From Nocardia niwae NBRC 108934 = DSM 45340 (GTDB lineage Bacteria > Actinomycetota > Actinomycetes > Mycobacteriales > Mycobacteriaceae): DNA of 64,000 nucleotides. The stretch is taken from the NCBI RefSeq assembly GCF_001613465.1, contig NZ_BDCK01000015.1, positions 558,001 through 622,000 on the forward strand, read 5' to 3'. The position numbers were made by a program, and so were the translations under genes. The notes beneath the pieces were generated by a model, which was given only the letters and a program-made list of their open reading frames with translations, ran no database searches and was not told the DNA's origin. The first letter of the stretch is position 1. Every line of letters begins with the position of its first letter. Of this stretch, positions 40,380 through 58,134 are shown in pieces.

Positions 40380-41348
40380 ATGCGCATCGGGTACAAACTG
40401 GCGGCCGAGGCGTTCGGTCCGAACGAGCTGGTCCGCCAGGCGATTCGAGCGGAGGAGGCCGGTTTCGACTTCGTCGAGATCAGCGATCACTTCCATCCTT
40501 GGCTGGACAACCAGGGCCATTCGCCGTTCGCCTGGACTGTGCTCGGAGCCATCGCGGCGAAGACCGAGCGGATCGCCCTCGCGACCGGGGTGACCTGCCC
40601 CATCCTGCGCTACCATCCCGCGATCATCGCGCAGGCGGCGGCGACGCTGGCGATCTTGTCCGACAACCGTTTCACCCTCGGTGTCGGTTCGGGCGAGCGT
40701 CTCAACGAGCACGTCGTCGGCCGCGAATTCCCACCCGTGCGCATCCGGCACCGGATGCTCCGTGAAGCGCTCGAGATCATCCGCTTGCTCTGGAGCGGCG
40801 GCTACCACTCCTATGACGGGCAGTTCCTGACCGTCTCCGAGGCTCGCGTTTTCGATCTGCCCGAGACGCTTCCGCCGATCGCCGTCGCCGCGGGTGGGCC
40901 GGAAGCCGCGCGCATCGCCGCCGAACTCGGCGACGGCCTGTTCGCCACCGAACCGAAATCGGAGATCGTCGAGCACTACCGCGCGGCGGGCGGCGCAGGC
41001 CCGCGCTACGCGGAGGTCGGGATGGCGTGGGCTCCGGACGAGGAGACGGCTGCGAAGGCCGTGCTGGATACGACTCGCTGGGCTGTCACGGGTTGGAAGG
41101 TGATGAGCGAGCTGCCGAATCCGGTCAATTTCGCCGCGGCGACCACCACCGTCCGCCTGGAGGACATTCTCGACAATTTCGCCTGCGGTCCGGACCCGGC
41201 CCGCTACCTCGACGCGGCCAAGCAGTACACCGACGCGGGTTTCGATCATCTCGTGATGCAGAACGCGGGCCCGGATCCGGATGGTTTCCTGGACTTCTAC
41301 CGGCGTGAACTCGACGAGCCGCTGCGCGCTCTCACGCCGCGCGCATAA
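40380..41348 (+). CDS. F420-dependent LLM-class oxidoreductase (G6PDH-like family)
   Basis: 322 residues, luciferase-like TIM barrel: MRIGYKLAAEAFGPNELVRQAIRAEEAGFDFVEISDHFHPW, TGVTCPILRYHPAIIAQAAATLAILS, GVGSGERLNEHV and ALEIIRLLWSGGYHSYDGQ match the coenzyme-F420-dependent family related to F420-dependent glucose-6-phosphate dehydrogenase. The substrate is unknown. AGGAGG sits five bases before the ATG. The exact SigF-type promoter upstream links it to stress response. Confidence 0.88.
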   Translation: MRIGYKLAAEAFGPNELVRQAIRAEEAGFDFVEISDHFHPWLDNQGHSPFAWTVLGAIAAKTERIALATGVTCPILRYHPAIIAQAAATLAILSDNRFTLGVGSGERLNEHVVGREFPPVRIRHRMLREALEIIRLLWSGGYHSYDGQFLTVSEARVFDLPETLPPIAVAAGGPEAARIAAELGDGLFATEPKSEIVEHYRAAGGAGPRYAEVGMAWAPDEETAAKAVLDTTRWAVTGWKVMSELPNPVNFAAATTTVRLEDILDNFACGPDPARYLDAAKQYTDAGFDHLVMQNAGPDPDGFLDFYRRELDEPLRALTPRA

Positions 41349-41380
41349 GTGGGGACGACCTGCGCCGGACGGCCTTTCGC

Positions 41381-41801
41381 GTGCGTGCCGAGGCAACCGC
41401 TGACTGCCGAGGCGGTGCCAACCCCACGGCGAGGAGCTTGCCCAGCGTGCCGCCGTTCGTGATCCCCGCCATCGAAGGCCGGACCGACCACGCAGGCGTG
41501 CTCGAGCAATCCATGGCCTGGGGGCTCGATGCTCCCCTCGGTCTCGAGTTTCATGCTCGCCGCCCGCGCCCGGGGGATCGGGACCGTCTGGACCACCGCT
41601 CAGGCGACACTCGAGCGAGAACTCGCCGCGCTCGGCGTGCCCTACGAGAAAGTCGTGCCGACGGCGTTCATCCCGCTGGGTTTCACCCTCGGCACCGGCT
41701 TCCGGCCCGCGAAACGCATCGATCGAGCCGAGGTCCTGCAACTGGGGCACGTGGTGACCACTGCTGGGCAGGTCAGGCGGCCGCCGCGCGGATCGTGGTG
41801 A
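41381..41801 (+). pseudogene. Frameshifted, 5'-truncated nitroreductase-family remnant
   Basis: One frame reads VPPFVIPAIEGRTDHAGVLEQSMAWG (from about 41447) and stops resembling a nitroreductase at about 41525. The next frame takes over immediately with SMLPSVSSFMLAARARGIGTVWTT and PYEKVVPTAFIPLGFTLGTGF. Removing one base in the run tggggg-c near 41519-41525 joins the two into the C-terminal half of an FMN nitroreductase. The N-terminal FMN-binding part is absent, and the 3' end overlaps the convergent TetR gene. Confidence 0.7.
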
Positions 41802-42375
41802 ACAGCCGCAGGCAGCGTGCGGTCATCTCCTCGGGCGTCCGGCCGGGATGGTCGCTCCACCAGGAGATGGTGGTGGACACGATGCTGAACCACAGCGCCA
41901 GCAACAAAGAGTGATCGTCCTCGTCGGAGATGCCGGCATCGGCCAGCACCTGCGACACGCCCGCGGAACCCATGCCGTTGAGGGCATCCTGATACTCCCG
42001 GGCCACCGAGTGGGCCGCGCTCGGTCGTGGCAGTGTGGCGTCGTAGATGATCTTCCAGTTCTGTGTGCGCCCGTCCAGTGCGTGGAAGATGCCGGTCAGT
42101 GTCGCGAGCGCTCGATCGTGCGCGCCCTGCGCGACCTGAGCGGCCGCGACCGCATCGATCAGGCTCTTCCCGGCGCGGTGCACGCAGGCCGCGTGCAGGC
42201 CGTCGCGGGAGCCGAAGTAGGCGTACACGAGAGGCTTGGAAACGCCTGCGGCCGAAGCGATATCGATAATCGAAGCCTTGGCGTAGCCGCGCTCACCGAA
42301 CTCGGTGGTGGCGATGTCGAGGATCTGTTCCTCCCGCCGCTCCCGTGGCACGCCCTTGGTGCCGGGCCTGCTCAC
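41773..42375 (-). CDS. TetR-family regulator
   Basis: 200 residues. The HTH domain (about 12-60) has RREEQILDIATTEFGERGYAKASIIDIASAAGVSKPLVYAYFGSRDGLHAAC; the remaining helices form the ligand domain (LWFSIVSTTISWWSDHPGRTPEEMTARCLRLF). Its GTG overlaps the stop of the upstream AgpS-like gene by four bases (GTGA), so expression is coupled. The palindrome at 44039-44051 before that gene is the obvious candidate operator, suggesting autorepression of the pair. Confidence 0.9.
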   Translation of the reverse strand: MSRPGTKGVPRERREEQILDIATTEFGERGYAKASIIDIASAAGVSKPLVYAYFGSRDGLHAACVHRAGKSLIDAVAAAQVAQGAHDRALATLTGIFHALDGRTQNWKIIYDATLPRPSAAHSVAREYQDALNGMGSAGVSQVLADAGISDEDDHSLLLALWFSIVSTTISWWSDHPGRTPEEMTARCLRLFTTIRAAAA

Positions 42376-44003
42376 CGAGCCTCCCGTGCGGGCGGTTGGA
42401 CGATCGGGTCGAGCAGCACCCCGGGATTGAGGATTCCGGCGGGATCGAGCGCCGATTTGGCCGCACGCAGCGCCGTGGCGAATGGTTCGGGTCGCTGCCG
42501 GTCGTACCAGGGGCGGTGGTCGCGCCCGACGGCATGGTGGTGCGTGATGGTCGCGCCGTTGCCGTGCAGCGCTTCGGATACGGCGGTCTTGATCTCGTCC
42601 CACTGCTCGACGGTCCGTCCCCAGCGGCCCGCGGCGTAGATGCCGAAGTAGGGCGCGGGTCCGTCCGGATAGACATGGGTGAACCGGCAGGTCAGCACGC
42701 CGGTGACACCGGCGGATCGGAACGCGTCCGTGGTCGCCGCTTGCACAGCCGCGCGCAACGCCTCGAAACGATCCCAGGTGCACGCGGTTTCGAAGGTTTC
42801 CACGATCATGGACTGGGCCGCGAGCGCATCCCGTTGATACGGCATACGCAGGAACGACGAGCGCCACGTATCGGCCGCGCCGGCCCGCGCTGGGTCATCC
42901 GCCGAGTCGGTGGTGCGAATGCCGTCCGGGATCGTGCCGCCGTGCTCGCGGCAGATCTGCACCGCCCGGCGCATCGGCTCGTCCACGGGATGGTCCGCGG
43001 ACTCGAATCCGAGGACCAGCACACCGCCGGGCGCGCTGGCGCCCGCGTTGAGGAAAGCCTCCACCGGATCGAGCAGCCGGCAGTTCGCCGGGAACAAGGC
43101 CGACTGGGCGATGGCGCGGGTGGCCGCCACGGCCCTGTCGTAGTCGTCGAACAGCACCGATGCACCGGTCCGCCAGCGTGGACGGTCCTGTAAGCGCATC
43201 CACGCCTCGGTGATGACGCCGAGTATTCCTTCCGAGCCGAGGAACATCCGATCCGGCGATGGCCCCGCGCCCGACGCGGGTAGCCTGCGGGATTCGCTGA
43301 TCCCGGCGGGAGTGACCACCCGTAGTGATTCGACCATGTCGTCGATGTGGGTGTAGACGGTCGCGTAGTGCCCGCCCGCGCGGGTGGCCAGCCAGCCACC
43401 GAGCGTCGAGAACTCGAACGATTGCGGAAAATGCCGCAACGTCAAGCCCTCCGGCCGCAACGCCGCTTCCAGGGCCGGGCCGAGGATGCCCGCTTGGATC
43501 CGCGCCGCCCGGCTGGTGCGGTCGAGTTCGGCGATCCGGTCCAGGCGGCCGGTGTCCAGTGACACGGCTCCGGCATAGGCGTCGGCGCACCGGGGTTCGA
43601 CCCCACCCACCACCGACGTTCCACCGCCGAAAGGCACCACGGCGATCTCCGCGCTCGCGCACCAGTCCAGGATGTCGACCACGTCCTGCTCGGTATGCGG
43701 CCGCAGCACCTGATCCGGGACATGGTCGAGACGCCCGAGCAGCGCGCGCACCACGTCACGGAACGCCTGCCCGTGGCCGTGCGCGACGCGATCACCGAGA
43801 TCGTCGGAGGCCAATCGGGCCAGCGAACCGGGCACCTGGACGCGGGGCGCGGGCACTGGCAACGACGTCAGGTCCGGCGCCTCGTGCACCGTCAACTCGG
43901 CGTCGGGAAGCAGGGCCGCTACGCGCTTCGTCAGTGCCTCGCGCTCGGAGCCGGTCACCGCGTCTTCCCGGTTGCCCCATCCCCACCAGGACCTTGTCGC
44001 CAT
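42372..44003 (-). CDS. FAD-binding oxidase of the VAO/AgpS-like family
   Basis: 543 residues. The start MATRSWWGWGNREDA is typical of actinobacterial AgpS-like proteins; the PCMH FAD domain is shown by VVPFGGGTSVVGGVEP, FSTLGGWLATRAGGHYATVYTHIDDMV and LGSEGILGVITEAWMRL. C-terminal HHHAVGRDHRPWY and LDPAGILNPG match alkyl-DHAP synthase relatives. True ether-lipid synthesis is not established for bacterial members; a flavin oxidase of alcohols or hydroxy acids is the alternative. Translationally coupled to a TetR regulator. Confidence 0.83.
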   Translation of the reverse strand: MATRSWWGWGNREDAVTGSEREALTKRVAALLPDAELTVHEAPDLTSLPVPAPRVQVPGSLARLASDDLGDRVAHGHGQAFRDVVRALLGRLDHVPDQVLRPHTEQDVVDILDWCASAEIAVVPFGGGTSVVGGVEPRCADAYAGAVSLDTGRLDRIAELDRTSRAARIQAGILGPALEAALRPEGLTLRHFPQSFEFSTLGGWLATRAGGHYATVYTHIDDMVESLRVVTPAGISESRRLPASGAGPSPDRMFLGSEGILGVITEAWMRLQDRPRWRTGASVLFDDYDRAVAATRAIAQSALFPANCRLLDPVEAFLNAGASAPGGVLVLGFESADHPVDEPMRRAVQICREHGGTIPDGIRTTDSADDPARAGAADTWRSSFLRMPYQRDALAAQSMIVETFETACTWDRFEALRAAVQAATTDAFRSAGVTGVLTCRFTHVYPDGPAPYFGIYAAGRWGRTVEQWDEIKTAVSEALHGNGATITHHHAVGRDHRPWYDRQRPEPFATALRAAKSALDPAGILNPGVLLDPIVQPPAREAR

Positions 44004-44038
44004 TGCACGACTCCATTCGAACGACTGAATTGACTTGT

Positions 44039-44051
44039 AGGTAAATTACCT
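44039..44051. promoter_or_regulatory. Candidate TetR operator
   Basis: AGGTAAATTACCT: six-base arms AGGTAA/TTACCT around one base, 36 bp upstream of the AgpS-like start, in an A/T-rich patch. Its position before an operon that ends in a TetR gene makes self-control likely. Confidence 0.6.
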
Positions 44052-44100
44052 CACAGTCAATCTACGGGCTCCCGCGTTCGGAGGGGCGCTGTCAGCGCGC

Positions 44101-45138
44101 TCAGGGGTCGAGTGGGTTGTTCCGGGTGACGATCAATGGATCGGCGGGAGTGAAGGGCAGGTCGGGGAGTTCGTCGAGGGCGACGCCGAAGGTCGCGGCG
44201 AGCACTTTCCGGGAGTAGGCGCTCATCGAGGCGCGGTAGCCGATGTCCGCGGGTGTGGGCTGATCGAAGAAGATCAGCAGGTGGATCTCCGGTGCGTCGA
44301 CGACTTCGATGTGGTGTGGATAGGCGCGGGGGACGAAATATACCGAGCCTTCGCCGATGGTGTAGGTGTCCAGGGCGCCATCCGGATCCATGATCGTCAT
44401 CCGGGCGGAGCCCCGGTGGACGTAACCCATCTCCGCGGTCACCGGATGCCAGTGCGGCTCGCGCATCCCGTCCTCCCGCACCCGCAGCGAGTACATCGAG
44501 ATGTCGCGCAGTGCGGGCCAGTACTGCGCGCGCGCCGTGCGCGCGGAACCGACCGGCGAGTCCACCGGTGCGGGCATCGCCTCGATCGCGAAGTGGTGCG
44601 GGTCGCCGAAGTGGGCGGTGAACGGGATGTCGGGATCGCCGTCGCGGGGCACGAGCAGCTTGGCGGTGGTGTCGCGCCGGATTCGCGCGAAGTCCTTGGC
44701 GGGCAGGTCGTAGGTGTTGCCGAGCACCGCATCGGTCATCGCGCCCAGCGCGGCGCTGAATCCGAAGTCCTCGGGGCGTTCGTGGCGGAAGGCCAGGATG
44801 AACTCCGCCTCGGTGTCGCCGACGTTCTCCACATGGTGCAGCGCGCCGGAATCGATGTGGAACATCTCGCCCGCGCGCACCAGGAATGAGGAGAATCTTC
44901 CGCCGTCGTCCAGGACCGAGACCAGCGCCCGTCCCGCAGTGCAGTAGGTCAGCTCGGTGGCGTTGGCATGCCAGTGCGGCTCGCGGATCGCGCCCGGTGC
45001 GAGCGTCAGGCGTTTGATCGACAGCCCGCTGAGGATCGGGAAGCTGTCGGCGGTGAGCCGGATGAGCGAGCCGAGTTCGCTGCGGTGGATTTCCTCGCCC
45101 TTCCGCAGAGAGGCGACATGAATCGATGGGCTTGGCAC
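44101..45138 (-). CDS. Bicupin protein, oxalate-decarboxylase-like
   Basis: 345 residues with two cupin domains. Each has a metal motif: REPHWHANATELTY with the downstream His of ALHHVENVG in the first, REPHWHPVTAEMGYV with AYPHHIEVV in the second. The His-x-His-x(4)-Glu arrangement is that of Mn-dependent oxalate decarboxylase/oxidase-type bicupins. No signal peptide, so cytosolic. Activity on oxalate is inferred from the fold; another organic acid is possible. GTG start with GGAGG upstream. It is divergent from the NRPS gene. Confidence 0.83.
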   Translation of the reverse strand: MPSPSIHVASLRKGEEIHRSELGSLIRLTADSFPILSGLSIKRLTLAPGAIREPHWHANATELTYCTAGRALVSVLDDGGRFSSFLVRAGEMFHIDSGALHHVENVGDTEAEFILAFRHERPEDFGFSAALGAMTDAVLGNTYDLPAKDFARIRRDTTAKLLVPRDGDPDIPFTAHFGDPHHFAIEAMPAPVDSPVGSARTARAQYWPALRDISMYSLRVREDGMREPHWHPVTAEMGYVHRGSARMTIMDPDGALDTYTIGEGSVYFVPRAYPHHIEVVDAPEIHLLIFFDQPTPADIGYRASMSAYSRKVLAATFGVALDELPDLPFTPADPLIVTRNNPLDP

Positions 45139-45491
45139 GGTTCCTCCTCGCTCGCGGTCAAAGGATCGTTCTGGGTTCGATCATGCCGACCCGGGTGGGC
45201 TACGGCGGTCCGAAACTCGGGGCCGGAAGGCGTCGATCCGCAGAGAGGAGTAGTGATTTTGATCACATTGATCAGTGGCAAGAAATGACTGTTCGTCACA
45301 TCACACCATGTCGTAGCCCAATCGGAGCCGGGGTACTCCCGTGAACTTTCCCGGCCTCGACGCGCCGATCCGCGCGGCGTTCGCTAAGGTCCGTCTGCAC
45401 GCTCGGGTCATGGTTCACGCATTTGAGGCACTGCTTCTGGCTCCATCGCCAGGGCGGACGATGATCGACCAGAGAGTGGACCTGCCGCCGC
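45139..45491. other. Divergent intergenic region between the bicupin and NRPS genes
   Basis: 353 bp without a gene. It carries a CRP-type box at 45252-45267 and an A/T-rich stretch around it. No iron-box-like 19-bp palindrome was seen. Confidence 0.6.
45252..45267. promoter_or_regulatory. CRP/GlxR-type binding site
   Basis: AGTGATTTTGATCACA: GTGA-N6-TCAC with matching outer A/T, the consensus of CRP-family sites (TGTGA-N6-TCACA) with one outer mismatch. It lies 114 bp from the bicupin start and 225 bp from the NRPS start, so either or both could be controlled by cAMP-CRP. Confidence 0.55.
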
Positions 45492-54579
<9,088 letters not shown>

Positions 54580-54590
<11 letters not shown>

Positions 54591-55716
54591 ACCAGCGCCG
54601 CAACCTGGCCTCGGCGGCCGCGGCCTTCTCCCGGGCCAGCTCCGCCGACGGCGGGGAGAACGGCGCCTCCGGTGCGGGCCCGGAGAGGAAATCGGCCTCC
54701 ACCTTGCCGACCAGCCCGTCGCCGAACTCGATATGGCAGGTGCCCCGTCCGCGGTACCGCTCGGAGGGGACCGCTCCGCGCAACTCGGCCTCGATGCCCG
54801 CGGCGACCGTGCGGGCCGCGTCCTCGGCGAACACGCCGGCCCGCGGGACCGGTGCGTCGGCGCAGTCGCCGAGGGCGTAGACGCCCGGATAGGGCGTTCG
54901 GAGGGTGTGCGGGTCGACGGCGACCCAGCCGTCGGTTCCGCCGTCGGTGAGTCCCGAGGCCTCGACCACCGCGGGGACCCGGTGCTTCGGGATTCCGATG
55001 AACAGGTCGTAGGACAGCTCGCCATCGCGGGTGGTCGCCACATGACGGCTCGGGTCGAGTGCCTGGACCCGCAGCCCCGAGGAGTACTCGATCCCGCGCC
55101 GGGCAAGCGCTTCGACGATCGCGGCGGAGGTGTCCGGGGAGACCGGGATCGGTGACTCCATCGGGCTGACGAACCGGATCTCGGTGCGGTCGCGGACCCC
55201 ACGCCGATCCAGTTGCTCGTGCAGGAGCATCGTGCCTTCGTAGGGCGCGGGCGGGCATTTGAACGGGACGCTCAGCACGGCAACGAGCACCGAACCGCCG
55301 TCGAAGCCCGCCAGGCGTTCGCGCAGGCGGCGGGCGCCGTCGATCGAGTAGTACTCATATCCGTCCTCGACGAATCCGGGGGTCGCACCGGGGTCGTAGT
55401 CGGCGCCGAGTGCGACGACGAGAACATCCGGGTCGTACACGGCGCGGTCGGTGCGCACGCGGCGGGTGCGCGGATCGATCGCGGTGACCTCCTCCTGCCG
55501 GAATTCGACGTGCGGGTGTGCGAAGCGGGTGTACGGCACCCGCACGGCCTCCGGCGGTGTGTCACGGAACAGAATGTCCAATTTGGCGAAGCCGAAGGTG
55601 AAGGAATCGTTTCGGTCGATGACGACGACACGGAGGTCGCCGGCCGGCGGACCCGACAGACGGGTGGCCAGCTCCAGCCCTCCGAACCCCGCACCGAGAA
55701 TGAGTACGGTTCGCAT
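54580..55716 (-). CDS. FAD-dependent oxidoreductase, NDH-2/SQR-like
   Basis: 378 residues. MRTVLILGAGFGGLELATRL (FAD GxGxxG), VIDRNDSFTFGF, VVALGADYDPGATPG, the Cys in VPFKCPPAPYEGTMLLHE, and YALGDCADAPVPRAGVFAEDAARTVAAGIEAEL. This is the sulfide:quinone reductase/NADH dehydrogenase-II type, and the FKCPPAPYE cysteine fits the SQR/flavocytochrome c branch. Its 3' end overlaps the NRPS stop by 11 bp on the opposite strand, so a functional link to the NRPS is not implied by transcription. Confidence 0.83.
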
Positions 55717-56041
55717 ACGTTGATTCTTCACCCGGCGGCACCGGCGAGTCGAGCATCCTCCACCCCTGCCGAGAGGTGCGATGCGGGTCGCCACCGTGCC
55801 CGCCAGGCCGGATGCTCACGCCTCGTGGCCGGAGGGCCCTGCGATCGGTGACCTTCGGCCATCAACTACGGCCACGCTCCGCGCGATGCTTGAAAGAGGA
55901 ACCGAGCGACTCGTGTTCCGGCCGTGCTTGCCGGTCACCGGCGGCGCACCGGAACGGCGGGTCGCGACGAACAGGTGATCGAGGTGCCGCGATGGTCCTC
56001 ACCGGATCGCGAGGCCGCAGCGCTGGGTATCGATCACCGGA
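55717..56041. other. Intergenic region upstream of the WS/DGAT gene
   Basis: 325 bp. It holds a 65-codon ORF with a fair RBS (see 55781-55978) and otherwise nothing I can support. Confidence 0.5.
55781..55978 (+). CDS. Possible small protein, function unknown
   Basis: 65 residues: MRVATVPARPDAHASWPEG, then PSTTATLRAMLERGTERLVFRPCLPV and a basic end. GAGAGGT precedes the ATG at good spacing, and third positions are moderately G/C. There is no recognisable motif; it could be a decayed remnant. Kept as a weak call. Confidence 0.3.
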   Translation: MRVATVPARPDAHASWPEGPAIGDLRPSTTATLRAMLERGTERLVFRPCLPVTGGAPERRVATNR

Positions 56042-57421
56042 ATGAGCGTGCCCATGACAGAACTACGGCCCCTCGATTCGGGCTTCATGGAACTGGAGGA
56101 CGCCGACCGGCACATCAGCCTCGGGATCGGCGCGGTGGCGATCATCGCCGGCGCTCCGCCGAGCAGGTCCGAGTTCGGCCGGGTCGTCGCCAGGAGCGTG
56201 GAGCAGCACGCCCGCCTGCGCCAGAAGGTCAGGCGAGCGCCGCTCGACCTGGCCACGCCGGTGTGGGAGGACGACCCGAATTTCGATCTCGCACATCACA
56301 TCCGGTGGTCCGCGCTGCCCACACCGGGTGACGAGTCCGCGTTGTGCGAACTGGTGGCGGCGGAACTGGAGGAGCGGCTCGATCGCGATCATCCGTTGTG
56401 GCAGTGCGTCGTCGTCGAGCATCTCGCGGGGGACCGGTGGGCGCTGCTCGTCAAGGCGCATCACAGCCTGGTGGACGGTGTGTCGGGGATATCGGTGTTC
56501 CGGAGTCTCTGCGATGCCGCGCCGGGGGAGCCGCGTACCACCGGTCGCGAGCCGCGGACCCCGAAGGAGGTGCGGTGGCCCGATATCGTGCGAGAAGTGT
56601 CGCGGTTGCCCGTTGTGGTGCCGCGTTCCGCGCTCGCCGTGACGCGCGGCTTGGCTCCACTGGTGTCCGCCGCCGTGGCGCCGGCCGCGGAATGCTCGCT
56701 CAACGGCCCCATCGGACGGCAGCGCCGATACGTCGTGGCGCGGGCGGCCCTGGCGGACGTTCACGAGATCGGAGCGGCGTTCGACGTCACCGTCAACGAT
56801 GTCGTCCTGGCCGCGGTCGCCGCCGCTTACCGCGACCTGCTGATCGGCCGCGGCGAGCAGCCCGCTCCCGGCAAATTGCGCATCCTGGTCCCGGTTTCGA
56901 TGCGTACCGACAAAGCGAAATACGCCTTGGACAACCGGGTCTCGGCGGTGCTGCCGTTCCTGCCGATCGACCTCGCCGATCCGGTGGAGCGGCTGCACAT
57001 GATCCGGCGGCGGATGACACGGCACAAGTCGGGAGGCGAAGCGCGAGCGGAGGATTCGGTGCTCGGACTGGCCGGTCGTCTGCCGTTCGCGCCCCTGGCG
57101 TGGAGTCTCCGTCTGCTGGCGCGGCTTCCACAGCGATCCGTCGGCGCGCTGGTGACGAACGTGCCCGGTCCGCGCGACCAGCTGACCGTCCATGGGCGCA
57201 GAGTCTCGGAGCTCCTGCCCGCCGTGCCGATCGCCATGCGGTTGCGCACCGCCATCGCGGTACTCAGCTATGCGGGCCGGTTGACGTTCGGCATCACGGG
57301 AGATTACGACACCGCCCCGGACATCGGAGTGCTCGCCGAAGGCATAGAGCGGGAGATCCGGCGGCTACGGGAGCGTGCCGGTCTCAGCCGGCCGTCCCGG
57401 CCGGAGGTCACCGGACCGTGA
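56042..57421 (+). CDS. WS/DGAT acyltransferase (wax ester/triacylglycerol synthase)
   Basis: 459 residues. RPLDSGFMELEDADRHISLGIGAVAI at the start, the catalytic HHSLVDG (140-146), then NDVVLAAVAAAYRDLL and VTNVPGPRDQL are the bacterial WS/DGAT hallmarks. The enzyme joins fatty acyl-CoA to diacylglycerol or fatty alcohols to build storage lipid. In M. tuberculosis the tgs1 homologue belongs to the dormancy regulon. Here it heads a plus-strand run with a PPOX-fold protein, an MFS exporter and a universal stress protein. The start may instead be the in-frame ATG at 56054. Confidence 0.9.
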   Translation: MSVPMTELRPLDSGFMELEDADRHISLGIGAVAIIAGAPPSRSEFGRVVARSVEQHARLRQKVRRAPLDLATPVWEDDPNFDLAHHIRWSALPTPGDESALCELVAAELEERLDRDHPLWQCVVVEHLAGDRWALLVKAHHSLVDGVSGISVFRSLCDAAPGEPRTTGREPRTPKEVRWPDIVREVSRLPVVVPRSALAVTRGLAPLVSAAVAPAAECSLNGPIGRQRRYVVARAALADVHEIGAAFDVTVNDVVLAAVAAAYRDLLIGRGEQPAPGKLRILVPVSMRTDKAKYALDNRVSAVLPFLPIDLADPVERLHMIRRRMTRHKSGGEARAEDSVLGLAGRLPFAPLAWSLRLLARLPQRSVGALVTNVPGPRDQLTVHGRRVSELLPAVPIAMRLRTAIAVLSYAGRLTFGITGDYDTAPDIGVLAEGIEREIRRLRERAGLSRPSRPEVTGP

Positions 57422-57595
57422 CGAGCATTCGGCCGGGAACCAGGACCCTGCGGGTAGCAGGGCCCGATCGGGGACTTTCTGCCCTGTCCGGCAGGCGAAC
57501 TCGGTGATGGTATGGGAGACCGTGGTGTCTAGTGAAGACCGGAGAGCGAGGTCGTTCCAGGTGGATGCACGCGTGATGTGCCCCGGCGCGAGATC

Positions 57596-58045
57596 ATGAT
57601 CGCGTCGAACGGCCGGGTCGCGGACAACGGCGTCCCGCCCCGCACGATGGTCGAGATCGACCGCGAGGAGGCGTTGCGGCTGCTGGCCGGTGTCGCCTAC
57701 GGGCGCGTGGTGTTCACCCGCGACGCACTGCCCGCGATCCGCCCGGTCAACCATTTCGTCGACGGCGGGCTGGTCATCGTGCGTACCCGGGTCACCTCGC
57801 GGCTCACCGGCGCCGTCCGCGCCGATCCCTCCGTCGTCGTCGCCTACGAGGCCGACGACATCGACGCGGTGGCCCACGTGGGATGGTCGGTCGTCGTGAC
57901 CGGCCTCGCCCGTACGGTCACCGACCCAGAGCGGGTGGAGCGCTATACGCGACTACTGCGGCCGTGGGCCGATGCGGTCATGGACACGGTCATCGCCATC
58001 GAACCCACGATCGTGACGGGTGTCCGGTTGCTCGGCGAGGGGTAG
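57596..58045 (+). CDS. PPOX-fold flavin/F420-binding protein
   Basis: 149 residues. [46 protein letters not shown], then [28 protein letters not shown]: the split beta-barrel of pyridoxamine-5'-phosphate-oxidase-like proteins, with the DxxxxVxxxGWSVxVxG motif of the Pyridox_ox_2/Rv3129-type branch. Ligand (FMN, F420 or haem) unknown. A GTG at 57578 would add six residues. An imperfect dormancy-box-like GGGACTTT...CCC (57470-57487) lies upstream. Confidence 0.82.
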   Translation: MIASNGRVADNGVPPRTMVEIDREEALRLLAGVAYGRVVFTRDALPAIRPVNHFVDGGLVIVRTRVTSRLTGAVRADPSVVVAYEADDIDAVAHVGWSVVVTGLARTVTDPERVERYTRLLRPWADAVMDTVIAIEPTIVTGVRLLGEG

Positions 58046-58134
58046 GCGGCGCTGCTCGGGTCCGGCACGATGACCGCGGCCGCGGCCGGCCGGCGCGAGT
58101 GCCAGGCCCTCGGCCGAGACCGGGAAAGGACGGG

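Noticed and set aside
44034..44056. Palindrome considered as an IdeR/DmdR iron box
   Set aside because: The arms are spaced for a 13-bp palindrome, not the 19-bp TTAGGTTAGGCTAACCTAA form, and the adjacent genes are a TetR/oxidase pair.
57465..57490. Full DosR box upstream of the PPOX gene
   Set aside because: Only the left half (GGGACT) and a trailing CCC match; too degenerate to call as a site, so it is mentioned only as a hint.
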